A stretch of 55,815 bases of DNA from Acetobacteraceae bacterium (GCA_027487385.1 JAIYDS010000037.1:1-55815); one strand, 5' to 3'. Counted from the first letter of the stretch, positions 17,077-25,599 are shown. Program-made: numbers and translations. Notes: generated by a model from the sequence alone, not told the origin.

Positions 17077-19160
17077 ACCTCGCCTTTGCCGGCGCTGGGC
17101 CGGATGACAAGCCCAGGCTGCCCGGCAGCCTGCATGTGAATCGCCGCCTGGATCGCTGGATCAGCTTCCTCGCCGATGGCCGCGTCGCCATCCATCCGGG
17201 CAAGGTGGAGCTGGGGCAGGGGATCATCACCGCCCTGGCGCAGATCGCCGCCGAGGAGCTGGATGTGGCGCTGGACCGCATCCTGGTCACGCCCACCATC
17301 ACCGGCAAAAGCCCGAATGAGGCCGTGACCTCGGGCAGCCTTTCCATCCAGGAGGGCGGCATGGCGCTGCGCCATGCCTGCGCCGATGCGCGCGCGCTCT
17401 GCCTTTCGGTGGCGGCGCAGGCGAGCGGCGTGGCGCTGGAGGATCTGCGCGTCGAGAACGGCGTCTTCCTGGGCCCCGATGGCCCCGTCGGCTCCTACGC
17501 CGCCATGGCCGAGCGCGATCTGCTGGATGCCGAGGCCTCGCCCGATGCGCGGCCCAAGCCGCCCGCGGAGCGGCGCGTGACGGGCGTTTCCGCGCCCCGC
17601 CTGGATTTGCCGGCCAAGATCTTCGGCGAGGCGCGCTTCATCCACGACCTGCGCTTCGCCGGCATGCGCCATGCCCGGATGATCCGCCCGCCCACGCCGG
17701 GCGCGCGGCTGCTGGAAGCGCCGCCCAGCGCGCTGCGCGATGGCGATGTGCTGGCCGTGATCGCCGACACCGAGGCTGCCGTCGAGCGCCTGGCCGAACG
17801 CGCCGCCCGCGCCGCGCGCTGGAGCGACGGCGCGCCCCTGCCCACGGATTGGCCCGCCTGGCTCGCCACCGCCCCCGGCGAGGAGAGCGTCGTCGCTGAA
17901 AAGGGCGAGGCAGCCCCCGCCGCGCAGCGCATCACGCGCCGCTTCTTCCGCCCCTTCATCGCGCATGGCTCGGTCGGCACATGCTGCGCCATCGCGGCGT
18001 TTGACGGCACCACCATGCGCGTCTGGAGCCACACCCAGGGGCCCTACAACCTCCGCGCCGATCTTGCCCTGGCGCTGAAGCTGCCGCCCGAGTCCATCAT
18101 CGTCGAGCATGTCGAGGGCGCTGGCTGCTACGGCCATAATGGCGCGGATGACGTGGCGCTGGATGCCGCCATCTGCGCGCGGCTCAGTCCGGGCGCGCCG
18201 GTGCGCGTGCTCTGGTCCCGCGCGGAGGAACTGGCCGCGGCGCCGCAGTCGCCCGCCATGCTGGTGGAGATCGAGGCCGGGCTGGATGCGGCGCGCAACC
18301 TGAGCGGATGGCGCGTGCATGTGCGCTCCAACGGGCATTCCGGGCGGCCGGGCAGGGGGGCTGTGCCGGTCCTGCTGGCCGCGCCCTTGATGGAGGGCGG
18401 CCAGCCCATGCCCGCCTCCATCAACCCGCCTTTGGCGGGCGGCGGCGGCGCGCAGCGCAACATGGTGCCGCTCTATCGCCTGCCGGGCCTGTCCGCGACG
18501 ATGACGCGCATCACCGAGATGCCCATCCGCACCTCCGCCCTGCGGGGCCTGGGCGCGCTCATCCATGTCTGGGCCATTGAGAGCGTGATGGAGGAATTGG
18601 CCGCCTTGGCCGGCGAGGATTCCATCGCCTTCCGCCTGCGCCATTGCGAGGATGAGCGCGCCGCGCATGTGCTGCGCGAAGCCGCCCGCATGGCCGGCTG
18701 GGGCCGCGCCTTGCCGGAAAACGAGGGCCTCGGCATCGCCGTCGCCCGCTACAAGAACACCGGTGCCTGGTGCGCCGTCGCCGCCCATATCCGCGCCGAG
18801 GAGCGCGTGCGCTGCGTGGCGCTCCATATCGCCTGCGACATGGGTGAGGTGATCAACCCGGATGGCGCGATCAACCAGATCGAGGGCGGCGCCATCCATG
18901 GCGTTTCCGTGGCGCTGCACGAGGCCACGCGCACGGATGGCACGCGCATCACCTCCGATTCCTGGGAGGCCTATCCGGTGCTGCGCTTCCGCGATGTGCC
19001 GCGCGTCAGTGTGAACCTGGTCCAGCGGCCTGAGGCGCCGCCGCTGGGCGCCGGCGAGGCCAGCATGGCGCCCACCATCGCCGCCATTGCGGGCGGCATC
19101 CACCAGGCGCTGGGTGTGCGCCCCGACCGCCTGCCCTTCACGCCGGAGAATCTCGTCTGA
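17073..19160 (+). CDS. Xanthine dehydrogenase-family molybdopterin-binding large subunit
   Basis: This 695-residue protein corresponds to IorB/NicB-type large subunits. The N-terminal half has VELGQGIITALAQIAAEELDV. The middle region has the RFIHDLRFAGMRHARMIRP segment typical of the family. Further on are the GPYNLRADLALAL and VEGAGCYGHNGADD pterin-site blocks, and the C-terminal LGAGEASMAPTIAAI holds the conserved catalytic Glu. These enzymes hydroxylate a carbon next to nitrogen in a heteroaromatic ring, or oxidise an aldehyde, with water as the oxygen source. There is no FAD-subunit gene, so electrons probably leave through a cytochrome or another carrier, as in IorAB-type enzymes. It is ATGA-coupled to the small subunit. 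Confidence 0.92.
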   Translation: MNLAFAGAGPDDKPRLPGSLHVNRRLDRWISFLADGRVAIHPGKVELGQGIITALAQIAAEELDVALDRILVTPTITGKSPNEAVTSGSLSIQEGGMALRHACADARALCLSVAAQASGVALEDLRVENGVFLGPDGPVGSYAAMAERDLLDAEASPDARPKPPAERRVTGVSAPRLDLPAKIFGEARFIHDLRFAGMRHARMIRPPTPGARLLEAPPSALRDGDVLAVIADTEAAVERLAERAARAARWSDGAPLPTDWPAWLATAPGEESVVAEKGEAAPAAQRITRRFFRPFIAHGSVGTCCAIAAFDGTTMRVWSHTQGPYNLRADLALALKLPPESIIVEHVEGAGCYGHNGADDVALDAAICARLSPGAPVRVLWSRAEELAAAPQSPAMLVEIEAGLDAARNLSGWRVHVRSNGHSGRPGRGAVPVLLAAPLMEGGQPMPASINPPLAGGGGAQRNMVPLYRLPGLSATMTRITEMPIRTSALRGLGALIHVWAIESVMEELAALAGEDSIAFRLRHCEDERAAHVLREAARMAGWGRALPENEGLGIAVARYKNTGAWCAVAAHIRAEERVRCVALHIACDMGEVINPDGAINQIEGGAIHGVSVALHEATRTDGTRITSDSWEAYPVLRFRDVPRVSVNLVQRPEAPPLGAGEASMAPTIAAIAGGIHQALGVRPDRLPFTPENLV

Positions 19161-20110
19161 TGACCAAGCTGCGCATCACGCTGGCCTGCACCCTCTCCGA
19201 CCGCACGCGCCCCGTGCTGGATGGGCGCGTGCAAATCCCCGGCGTGGAGTTCATCGCCCTGCCTGGCGAGCCGGAGGACATCTTCAAGCGCGCCCTGCGC
19301 GACAAGGCCTTCGACGTGACCGAGCTTTCGATGGGCAGCCACATCACCACCACGGCGCGCGGCGACAGCCCCTATATCGGCGTGCCCATCTTCCTCTCCC
19401 GCGCCTTTCGGCATTCCGCCATCTATATCCGCACCGATCGCGGCATCAGCCGCCCCGACGACCTCGCCGGCCGCACCATCGCCCTGCCGGAATACCAGCA
19501 GACCGCGGCGCTCTGGGTGCGCGGCATCCTGCGCGAGACGCATGGGGTGGACACGCGCGCCATCAAATGGCGCATCGGCGCCGAGCGCATCGCCATCACC
19601 CTGCCGGATGGCTTCGACGTGGCGCCGCTCGGCGAAAGCCCCGAGCAGGCGCTGCGCGAGGGCCGCGTGGATGCGATGATCGGGCCGCGCCCGCCCGCGC
19701 CGCATCCGCAGATCGCGCGGCTCTTCCCGGATTATCCGGCGGCCGAAAAGGCGTGGTTCGCGCAAACCGGCTTCTTCCCGATCATGCATTGCCTGGCTGT
19801 CCGCCGCGACGTGGCGGAGGCCAATCCCTGGCTGCCGCTGGTGCTGTTCCGCGCCTTCGCCGAAGCGCGCCGCCTCTCGCTGGAAGAACTGCGCCTGGTG
19901 AATGTGCTGCGCGTCTCGCTCCCCTGGATCGCGGCCGCGATGGAGGAGCAGGAACGCGCCATGGGCGGCGATGTCTGGCCCTATGGCTTTGCCAAGAACC
20001 GCGAGGAGATCGCAGCGATGATCCGCTTTGCGCGGGCGGATGGGCTCGCGGCGCGGGATGTGACGCCGGAGGAGTTGTTTCATCCTTCCGTGCTGGCGGA
20101 GATGGCGTAA
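19160..20110 (+). CDS. 4,5-dihydroxyphthalate decarboxylase-like / SBP-fold protein
   Basis: This 316-residue protein has no signal peptide. It begins LRITLACTLSDRTRPVLDGRV and continues with FDVTELSMGSHITTTARG and SAIYIRTDRGISRPDDLAGR. That is the Pht5 (4,5-dihydroxyphthalate decarboxylase) family, a periplasmic-binding-protein fold used in the cytoplasm. Known members decarboxylate dihydroxyphthalate; many others are annotated only as ABC binding proteins. The absence of a signal peptide and the coupling to the molybdenum hydroxylase (start overlaps its stop) favour an enzyme acting on the hydroxylated ring acid. The exact reaction is not established. Confidence 0.75.
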   Translation: MTKLRITLACTLSDRTRPVLDGRVQIPGVEFIALPGEPEDIFKRALRDKAFDVTELSMGSHITTTARGDSPYIGVPIFLSRAFRHSAIYIRTDRGISRPDDLAGRTIALPEYQQTAALWVRGILRETHGVDTRAIKWRIGAERIAITLPDGFDVAPLGESPEQALREGRVDAMIGPRPPAPHPQIARLFPDYPAAEKAWFAQTGFFPIMHCLAVRRDVAEANPWLPLVLFRAFAEARRLSLEELRLVNVLRVSLPWIAAAMEEQERAMGGDVWPYGFAKNREEIAAMIRFARADGLAARDVTPEELFHPSVLAEMA

Positions 20111-20118
20111 GCAAAAAA

Positions 20119-20227
20119 GGCCTCCGGCGGCTGGGGCCGGGGCCCCAGACCCCATTCCTTGGCGCCGACCTTGGAGGGCTGCGCGGTGTTGGGGTCTGGG
20201 GCCTCTCGGCCCCAGCCGCCGGAGGCC
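20119..20227 (+). repeat. Intergenic palindromic repeat, copy 2: two inverted units forming a large hairpin
   Basis: Unit 2a (20119-20153) starts GGCCTCCGGCGGCTGGGGCC. Unit 2b (20191-20227) is the reverse complement of copy 1 and pairs with 2a along nearly its whole length. Together they could form a long stem or cruciform with an apical segment at 20154-20190. An A-run (20114-20118) precedes and a T-rich stretch follows, so the structure could terminate transcription in both directions between the decarboxylase-like gene and the monooxygenase gene. Confidence 0.85.
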
Positions 20228-20253
20228 CTTCTTTCTGTTTTCGGGAGGCTTTG

Positions 20254-21423
20254 ATGAACATCCTCATCGCCGGCGGCGGCATTGGCGGGCTGGGCGCGGC
20301 ACTCGCCCTCGCGCAGCGCGGGCACAGCGTGCATGTCTTCGAGCGCACCACCGAATTCCGCGAGATCGGCGCCGGCATCCAGCTCGGCCCCAATGTCTTC
20401 AAGATGTTCGACCGGCTGGGCGTGCGCGACGCCATGCTGGACCTCGCCGCCCTCCCCAAGGCGCTGGTCATGCGCTGCGCCCTGCAAGGCCACGAGATCA
20501 CCCGCGTGCCGCTGGGCGTGGGCTTCCAGGCGCGCTTCGGCCAGCCTTATGCCGTGATCCATCGCGGCGACATGCATGGCGTGCTGCTGCGCGCCTGCAT
20601 GGCGCATCCTGGCATCCGGCTCACCACAGGCCGCGCCGCGCGCGACTACAGCCGCATCGGCAACCAGGTGGCGCTGTATTTCGAGGATGGCTCCAGCGAG
20701 CGCGGCGACCTGGTGATCGGCGCCGATGGCCTCTGGTCACGCATCCGCACCGCCATGCTGGGGGCGGAGAAGCCCGTGGTCTCCGGCCACATCGCCTATC
20801 GCGCCGTGCTGCCGATGGGCGAGGTGCCGGAGGGCATCCCGCGCGATGAGGTGCTGCTGCATGCCGGCCCGCGGCTGCATCTCGTGCATTACCCGCTGCG
20901 GCGCGGCGAGTTGATGAACCTCGTCGCCGTCTTCCACAGCGCCGAGTATTCCGAGGGCTGGGACCAGGCGGGTGACCCCGCGCTCCTGCAAAAGCACTTC
21001 GCCCGCACACGGCCCGAGGTGCGCGCCATGCTGGAGAAGATCGAGACCTGGAAATACTGGGTGCTTTGCGACAGAGAGCCGAAGCGCGGCTGGCAGGATG
21101 GCAGCGCCGTGCTGCTGGGCGATGCCGCGCACCCCATGCTGCAATACCTGGCCCAGGGGGCGAATATGGCGCTGGAAGATGCGCTCTGCCTCGCCGACAT
21201 GCTGGACGCGCTGCCCATTCCGCAGGCCCTGCCGGCTTATGAAAATGCCCGTGTGCTGCGCACCGGCCGCGTGCAATCCATGGCGCGCCTCTATGGCGAG
21301 ATCTACCACGCCGCCGATGTGCGGGCCGAGCTGCGCGACGCCATGCTGATGGGCCGCGCGCCGGAAGCCGCCTGGGAGGGCATGGCCTGGCTTTACGATG
21401 GGCCGGATTGGCAGGCACCATGA
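20254..21423 (+). CDS. FAD-dependent aromatic hydroxylase (salicylate / 3-hydroxybenzoate 6-hydroxylase type)
   Basis: This 389-residue flavoprotein monooxygenase has the three class A motifs. GGGIGG lies at residues 7-12 for FAD/ADP binding. The DG motif around D158-G159 has the sequence GADGLWSRIR. The GD motif around G289-D290 has the sequence LLGDAAHPMLQYLAQGANMALEDA. The N-terminal region (FERTTEFREIGAGIQLGPNVFKMFDRLG) resembles 3-hydroxybenzoate 6-hydroxylase and salicylate hydroxylase. Such enzymes use NAD(P)H and O2 to hydroxylate a phenolic or hydroxypyridine ring. The ATG follows GGGAGG. It probably acts after the molybdenum hydroxylase and decarboxylase-like steps; the substrate is unknown. 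Confidence 0.87.
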   Translation: MNILIAGGGIGGLGAALALAQRGHSVHVFERTTEFREIGAGIQLGPNVFKMFDRLGVRDAMLDLAALPKALVMRCALQGHEITRVPLGVGFQARFGQPYAVIHRGDMHGVLLRACMAHPGIRLTTGRAARDYSRIGNQVALYFEDGSSERGDLVIGADGLWSRIRTAMLGAEKPVVSGHIAYRAVLPMGEVPEGIPRDEVLLHAGPRLHLVHYPLRRGELMNLVAVFHSAEYSEGWDQAGDPALLQKHFARTRPEVRAMLEKIETWKYWVLCDREPKRGWQDGSAVLLGDAAHPMLQYLAQGANMALEDALCLADMLDALPIPQALPAYENARVLRTGRVQSMARLYGEIYHAADVRAELRDAMLMGRAPEAAWEGMAWLYDGPDWQAP

Positions 21424-21448
21424 CCTCCAAACACGGAGGAATCGGCAG

Positions 21449-22234
21449 ATGCAACTCACCCTCAATGGGCGGAAGGCCCTGATCACGGGCGGCTCCAAGG
21501 GCCTGGGCCTCGCCATGGGCCTGGCCTTCGCCAAGGCTGGCGGGCATGTGGCGCTGGTGGCCCGCGGCGCCGAGGCGCTGGAGGCCGCGAAGGCCGAGAT
21601 CCAGGCCGCCGCCCCCGCCGCGCGCGTCGCCGCCATTCCGGCCGATATCCGCACGGCCGAGGGCTGCGCCGCCGCCGCTTCCGCTGCCGCCGCGGCCATC
21701 GGGCCGATTGATATCCTGGTGAACAATGCCGGCACCTCCCAGCGCGGGCCCTTCCTCGATATCACCGACGCGCTTTGGGAGGATGACCTCAACCTCAAGC
21801 TTATGGCGGCCGTGCGCCTCTGCCGCGCCGTGCTGCCGGGCATGCGCGAGCGGCGCTGGGGGCGGATCATCAATGTGCTCAATATCGGGGCAAAGGCGCC
21901 GCTGGCGACCTCGACGCCGACGAGCGTGAGCCGCGCCGCCGGCATGGCGCTGACCAAGGCGATGGCGAATGAATACGCGCCCGACAATGTGCTGGTGAAT
22001 GCCCTGCTGGTCGGCATCATCGAGAGCGACCAATGGGTGCGCCGCCACGCCGCCGACAAGCGCAACATCACCTGGGAGGAGTGGAAGGAGGAGCAGGGCC
22101 GCTCCGTGCCCCTGGGCCGCATCGGCAAGGCCGAGGAATTCGCCGCCATGGCGCTGATGCTGGCGAGCGAGCAGGGGGGGTACGTGACCGGCACGGCGAT
22201 CAATGTGGATGGTGGGCGGTCGCCCGTCGTCTAA
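21449..22234 (+). CDS. Short-chain dehydrogenase/reductase-fold protein lacking the catalytic triad
   Basis: This 261-residue SDR protein has an intact NAD(P) site (TGGSKGLGLAMG, residues 13-24) and NNAG (92-95). It ends with the typical VTGTAINVDGG. The catalytic Ser-Tyr-Lys positions appear replaced: Asn145 for Ser, Thr158 for Tyr and Arg162 for Lys, in the segment TSTPTSVSRAAGMALTK. It is therefore a divergent SDR that may use different chemistry or only bind nucleotide. The start at 21449 follows GGAGGA. It is the last gene of the catabolic set, 25 bp after the monooxygenase. Confidence 0.88.
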   Translation: MQLTLNGRKALITGGSKGLGLAMGLAFAKAGGHVALVARGAEALEAAKAEIQAAAPAARVAAIPADIRTAEGCAAAASAAAAAIGPIDILVNNAGTSQRGPFLDITDALWEDDLNLKLMAAVRLCRAVLPGMRERRWGRIINVLNIGAKAPLATSTPTSVSRAAGMALTKAMANEYAPDNVLVNALLVGIIESDQWVRRHAADKRNITWEEWKEEQGRSVPLGRIGKAEEFAAMALMLASEQGGYVTGTAINVDGGRSPVV

Positions 22235-22237
22235 GCT

Positions 22238-22254
22238 TGCCTGAAATTCAGGCA
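22238..22254 (+). other. Short palindrome after the SDR gene
   Basis: TGCCTGAA (22238-22245) and TTCAGGCA (22247-22254) form an 8-bp palindrome immediately downstream of the SDR stop. No T-tract follows. It could be a 3' stabilising stem or an operator. Confidence 0.4.
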
Positions 22255-22306
22255 TGGAACGAGGGGCGCTGCCCACACCCTTTGAGTGAAGGTGCAGGAA
22301 ACCCCG

Positions 22307-22345
22307 TTTCCTGCTGGGAGAGCGCGAGAGGGCAAAGCCCTTTCG
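22307..22345 (+). repeat. GGGAGAGCGCGAGAG repeat, copy 1, with hairpin
   Basis: The block 22307-22339 matches 29276-29308 at 28 of 33 positions. Its second half forms a hairpin (GCGAGAGGGC at 22323-22332 against GCCCTTTCGC at 22336-22345, one G-U pair). The remainder of the 162-bp gap before cynA shows no gene. Confidence 0.6.
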
Positions 22346-22396
22346 CAAGCTGGCACAGCACATGCATGAGCGCCGCCCGACTCAAGGGAGCGCCCC

Positions 22397-23752
22397 ATGG
22401 CCAAAATGTTCAACCGCCTTACCGCCGCCGATCTTTGCGCCTGCGGCATCAGCCACGCCCAAGGTTTCGTCTGCGCCGAGGAAGCCCCGGCGGATGGCAC
22501 CGGCGAACTCGGCCGCGCCGTGAACGAGGCGGCGATCCGTGCCGCCTTCCCCGAGCCGGAAACCCGCCGCAACCTGCTCACCGCCTTCGGCGCCGGCACG
22601 CTGCTCGCCGCCATCGAGGGCTTCCTGCCCTTGCAGAACGCGCGCGAAGCCATGGCCCAGGCGACCGGCACGCCCGAGAAGCGCGACCTGAAGATCGGCT
22701 TCATCCCCATCACCTGCGCCACGCCCATCATCATGGCTGACCCGATGGGCTTCTACCGCAAGCACGGGCTGAATGTGGAAGTGATCCGCACCGCCGGCTG
22801 GGCGGTGATCCGCGACCGCTCCATCGCGCGCGAGTATGACGCCGCGCATATGCTCGCACCCATGCCGGTGGCCATGTCGCTCGGGATCGGCGTGGCGAAC
22901 CCGATCCCCTTCGCGGTGGCGGCGATCGAGAACATCAACGGCCAGGCCATCACCCTGGCCAACAAGCATCGTGAGCGGCGCAACCCGGCCGATTGGCGCG
23001 GCTTCCGCTTCGCCGTGCCCTTCGATTTCTCGATCCACAACTACCTGCTGCGCGCCTATGTGGCGGAGGCCGGGCTCGATCCGGACCGCGACATCCAGAT
23101 CCGCTCCGTGCCGCCGCCGGAGATGGTGGCCAATCTGCGCGCCGACAACATCGACGGCTTCCTCGGCCCCGACCCGTTCAACCAGCGCGCGGTCTTCGAC
23201 GGCGTGGGCTTCATCCACATCCTGACGCGCGAGCTGTGGGACGGGCATCCCTGCTGCGCCTTCGCCGTGCCGCGCAGCATGATCACCGACACGCCCAACA
23301 CCTATGCCGCGCTGCTGCGCGCCATCGTCGAAGCCACGGCCTATTCCGACAACCAGGCGAACCGCGTCGAGGTGGCGACGGCGATCCATGGCCCGAACTA
23401 TCTGAACCAGCCGCTGACCGTGGTGCAGCAGGTGCTGACCGGCACCTTCGCGAATGGGCTCGGCCAGGTGGTGCGCCAGCCCAACCGCATCGGCTTTGAC
23501 CCGTTCCCCTATCACTCCATGGCGGTCTGGATCCTCACCCAGATGCGCCGCTGGAACCAGCTGCAGCGGGATGTGGATTGGCGCGCGGTGGCAGAGCAGA
23601 CCTTCCTCGCGCTGGATGCCGGCCGCGTGATGCGCGACCTCGGGATGCCGGTGCCGGCCAATGCGATGCGCGTCGAGACCATCCTCGGCAAGCGCTTCGA
23701 TCCGACGCAGCCGGAAGCCTATATGGCCAGCTTCGCGATCAAGCGGAACTGA
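22397..23752 (+). CDS. cynA: Cyanate/nitrate-type ABC transporter substrate-binding protein
   Basis: This 451-residue NrtA/CmpA/CynA-family binding protein has a body beginning KRDLKIGFIPITCATPIIMADPMGFYRKHGL. It has an unusual N-terminus. Residues 1-55 form an extension with Cys14, Cys16, His20 and Cys26 (CACGISHAQGFVC). A Tat-like signal follows (RRNLLTAFGAGTLLAAIEGFLP, residues 57-78, with a likely cleavage after AMA at 85-87). It heads a transporter operon directly followed by a permease, an ATPase and cyanase, which makes cyanate the probable substrate rather than nitrate or bicarbonate. The permease start lies 4 bases past its stop. Confidence 0.85.
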   Translation: MAKMFNRLTAADLCACGISHAQGFVCAEEAPADGTGELGRAVNEAAIRAAFPEPETRRNLLTAFGAGTLLAAIEGFLPLQNAREAMAQATGTPEKRDLKIGFIPITCATPIIMADPMGFYRKHGLNVEVIRTAGWAVIRDRSIAREYDAAHMLAPMPVAMSLGIGVANPIPFAVAAIENINGQAITLANKHRERRNPADWRGFRFAVPFDFSIHNYLLRAYVAEAGLDPDRDIQIRSVPPPEMVANLRADNIDGFLGPDPFNQRAVFDGVGFIHILTRELWDGHPCCAFAVPRSMITDTPNTYAALLRAIVEATAYSDNQANRVEVATAIHGPNYLNQPLTVVQQVLTGTFANGLGQVVRQPNRIGFDPFPYHSMAVWILTQMRRWNQLQRDVDWRAVAEQTFLALDAGRVMRDLGMPVPANAMRVETILGKRFDPTQPEAYMASFAIKRN

Positions 23753-23756
23753 ACCC

Positions 23757-24608
23757 ATGACCACCACAGTTCCGGTGTGGCGGGCCGCCCTGCTTTCGGC
23801 CGCGCTGCTCTTCGCCCTGTTGTTCGCCTGGGAAATGGCCGTGAAGGGTGGCGCCACGACTGGCGCCCCCACGGTGGATCCCGAGCTGGCGGCGCTGCTC
23901 AGCCCCGAGGCCGCGCGCGGCGGGCAGACGGCGATGCCGGCGCCCTCCGATATCGGCAAGCGCCTGGTCGAGCTGCTGAGCGACCCCTTCCACCAGCGCG
24001 GCACGAATGACCAGGGCATCGGCATCCAGATCGCCTGGTCGCTCTGGCGCGTCATGGCGGGCTTCCTGCTGGCGGCGGTCATCGCCATTCCGCTTGGCTT
24101 CGTGATCGGCATGTCGCCGCTGCTCAATGCCGCGCTGAACCCCTTCATCCAGGTGCTGCGGCCGGTCTCGCCGCTCGCCTGGATGCCACTCGCGCTCTAC
24201 ACGATCAAGGACAGCAACATCTCCTCGATCTTCGTGATCTTCATCTGCTCGATCTGGCCGATGCTGCTGAACACGGCCTTTGGCGTGGCCACGGTGCGCA
24301 AGGAATGGCTGAACGTGGCGCGCACGCTGGAAGCCGGCCGCTGGCGCACGGCGATGCGCGTGATCCTGCCGGCCGCGGCACCCACCATCCTGACCGGCAT
24401 GCGGATTTCCATCGGCATCGCCTGGCTGGTCATCGTGGCGGCGGAGATGCTCGTGGGTGGCACGGGCATCGGCTACTGGGTGTGGAACCAGTGGAACAAC
24501 CTCTCCATCGCGGACATCGTCATCGCGATCCTGATGATCGGGCTGGTGGGGTTGGCGCTGGACCGGCTGCTGGGCTTCATCGCCCAGGCCGTGGCCTGGC
24601 AGGAATAG
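23757..24608 (+). CDS. cynB: Cyanate-type ABC transporter permease
   Basis: This 283-residue BPD-type permease has an N-terminal membrane helix (LLSAALLFALLFAWEMAV), a periplasmic loop and about five further helices. The EAA coupling loop is NVARTLEAGRWRTAMRVILPAAAPTILTGMRI in the NrtB/SsuC style. The start at 23757 is four bases after the cynA stop. It would form the channel of the cyanate importer with the ATPase that follows. Confidence 0.9.
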   Translation: MTTTVPVWRAALLSAALLFALLFAWEMAVKGGATTGAPTVDPELAALLSPEAARGGQTAMPAPSDIGKRLVELLSDPFHQRGTNDQGIGIQIAWSLWRVMAGFLLAAVIAIPLGFVIGMSPLLNAALNPFIQVLRPVSPLAWMPLALYTIKDSNISSIFVIFICSIWPMLLNTAFGVATVRKEWLNVARTLEAGRWRTAMRVILPAAAPTILTGMRISIGIAWLVIVAAEMLVGGTGIGYWVWNQWNNLSIADIVIAILMIGLVGLALDRLLGFIAQAVAWQE

Positions 24609-24674
24609 CAACATGCAAGACCAGGCTCAGCAGGTGCGGCGCGCGCACGGAGAATCCGCGCCGAACAGGCGCGG

Positions 24675-24694
24675 CGGAACGCTTCAGCGTTCCG
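24675..24694 (+). other. Hairpin in the cynB-cynD gap
   Basis: CGGAACGCT (24675-24683) pairs perfectly with AGCGTTCCG (24686-24694), a 9-bp stem with a 2-nt turn. It sits in the 135-bp gap between permease and ATPase genes, the rest of which shows no gene. It lacks a T-tract, so processing or mRNA stability is more likely than termination. Confidence 0.45.
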
Positions 24695-24743
24695 AAGGCA
24701 AGGGCGCGGGCGCGGCCGCCCGCCGTCTGAGGGGCGTCATGCC

Positions 24744-25577
24744 ATGACGCAGAGAATAGTTTCCGTCGAGGGAATCGCGCGCAAATTCCCAGGGCTGACG
24801 GTGTTCCAGAATGTCTGGTTCGGCATCGAGCGCGGGGAATTCGTCTGCCTCGTCGGGCATTCGGGCTGCGGCAAGACGACCATCCTGAACATCCTCGCGG
24901 GTCTTGATACGCCAAGCGACGGTGTGGTGCTGGTGGATGGCAAGGAGATCACGGGCCCCTCGCTCGACCGTGCCGTGATCTTCCAGGGCCATGCGCTGAT
25001 GCCCTGGCTGACGGCCGAGCAGAATGTCGCCTTCGCCGTCTCCTGCCGGAATCCCTCCTGGGACAAGGCGCGCGTGCGCGATGCGGCGCGCGAGGCGCTG
25101 GCGCGTGTCGGCCTGACGCAGGCGGCCGAGCGCAAGCCCTCGCAGCTTTCGGGCGGCATGAAGCAGCGCGTGGGCATCGCGCGCGCGCTCTCGGTCAATC
25201 CGAAGCTGCTTCTGATGGATGAGCCGTTTTCCGCGCTGGATGCGCTCACGCGCGGTTCGCTCCAGGAAGAGGTTTCGCGCCTGGTCACCGATGCGGGGCA
25301 GACCGCCTTCATGATCACGCATGACGTGGATGAGGCGATCCTGCTCGCCGACCGCATCCTGCTGATGACCAACGGCCCCGAGGCACGGGTGGCGGAGGTG
25401 GTGCATAACCGCCTGCCGCGGCCGCGCACCCGGGCCGATCTGCACCACATGCCGGGCTATCACCCGCTGCGCGATCACATCATGGACTTCTTGATCACGC
25501 GCAGCCGGACTTTGGCGGGCACGCCGCCCGCCGATTACGACGCCCGGAACCCGCCCGTTGTTGAACTCGGCGGCTGA
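24744..25577 (+). CDS. cynD: Cyanate-type ABC transporter ATPase
   Basis: This 277-residue ABC ATPase has Walker A GHSGCGKT (residues 38-45), a Q-loop in VIFQGHALMPWLT, the signature LSGGMKQR, Walker B LLLMDEPF, a D-loop ALD and the switch histidine in MITHDVDEA. It belongs to the NrtC/NrtD/SsuB group. It has no fused C-terminal binding domain, so it is the NrtD/CynD type. It energises uptake by CynA-CynB. Confidence 0.92.
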   Translation: MTQRIVSVEGIARKFPGLTVFQNVWFGIERGEFVCLVGHSGCGKTTILNILAGLDTPSDGVVLVDGKEITGPSLDRAVIFQGHALMPWLTAEQNVAFAVSCRNPSWDKARVRDAAREALARVGLTQAAERKPSQLSGGMKQRVGIARALSVNPKLLLMDEPFSALDALTRGSLQEEVSRLVTDAGQTAFMITHDVDEAILLADRILLMTNGPEARVAEVVHNRLPRPRTRADLHHMPGYHPLRDHIMDFLITRSRTLAGTPPADYDARNPPVVELGG

Positions 25578-25599
25578 TTTCAACTTCAACCCCCAGGGT

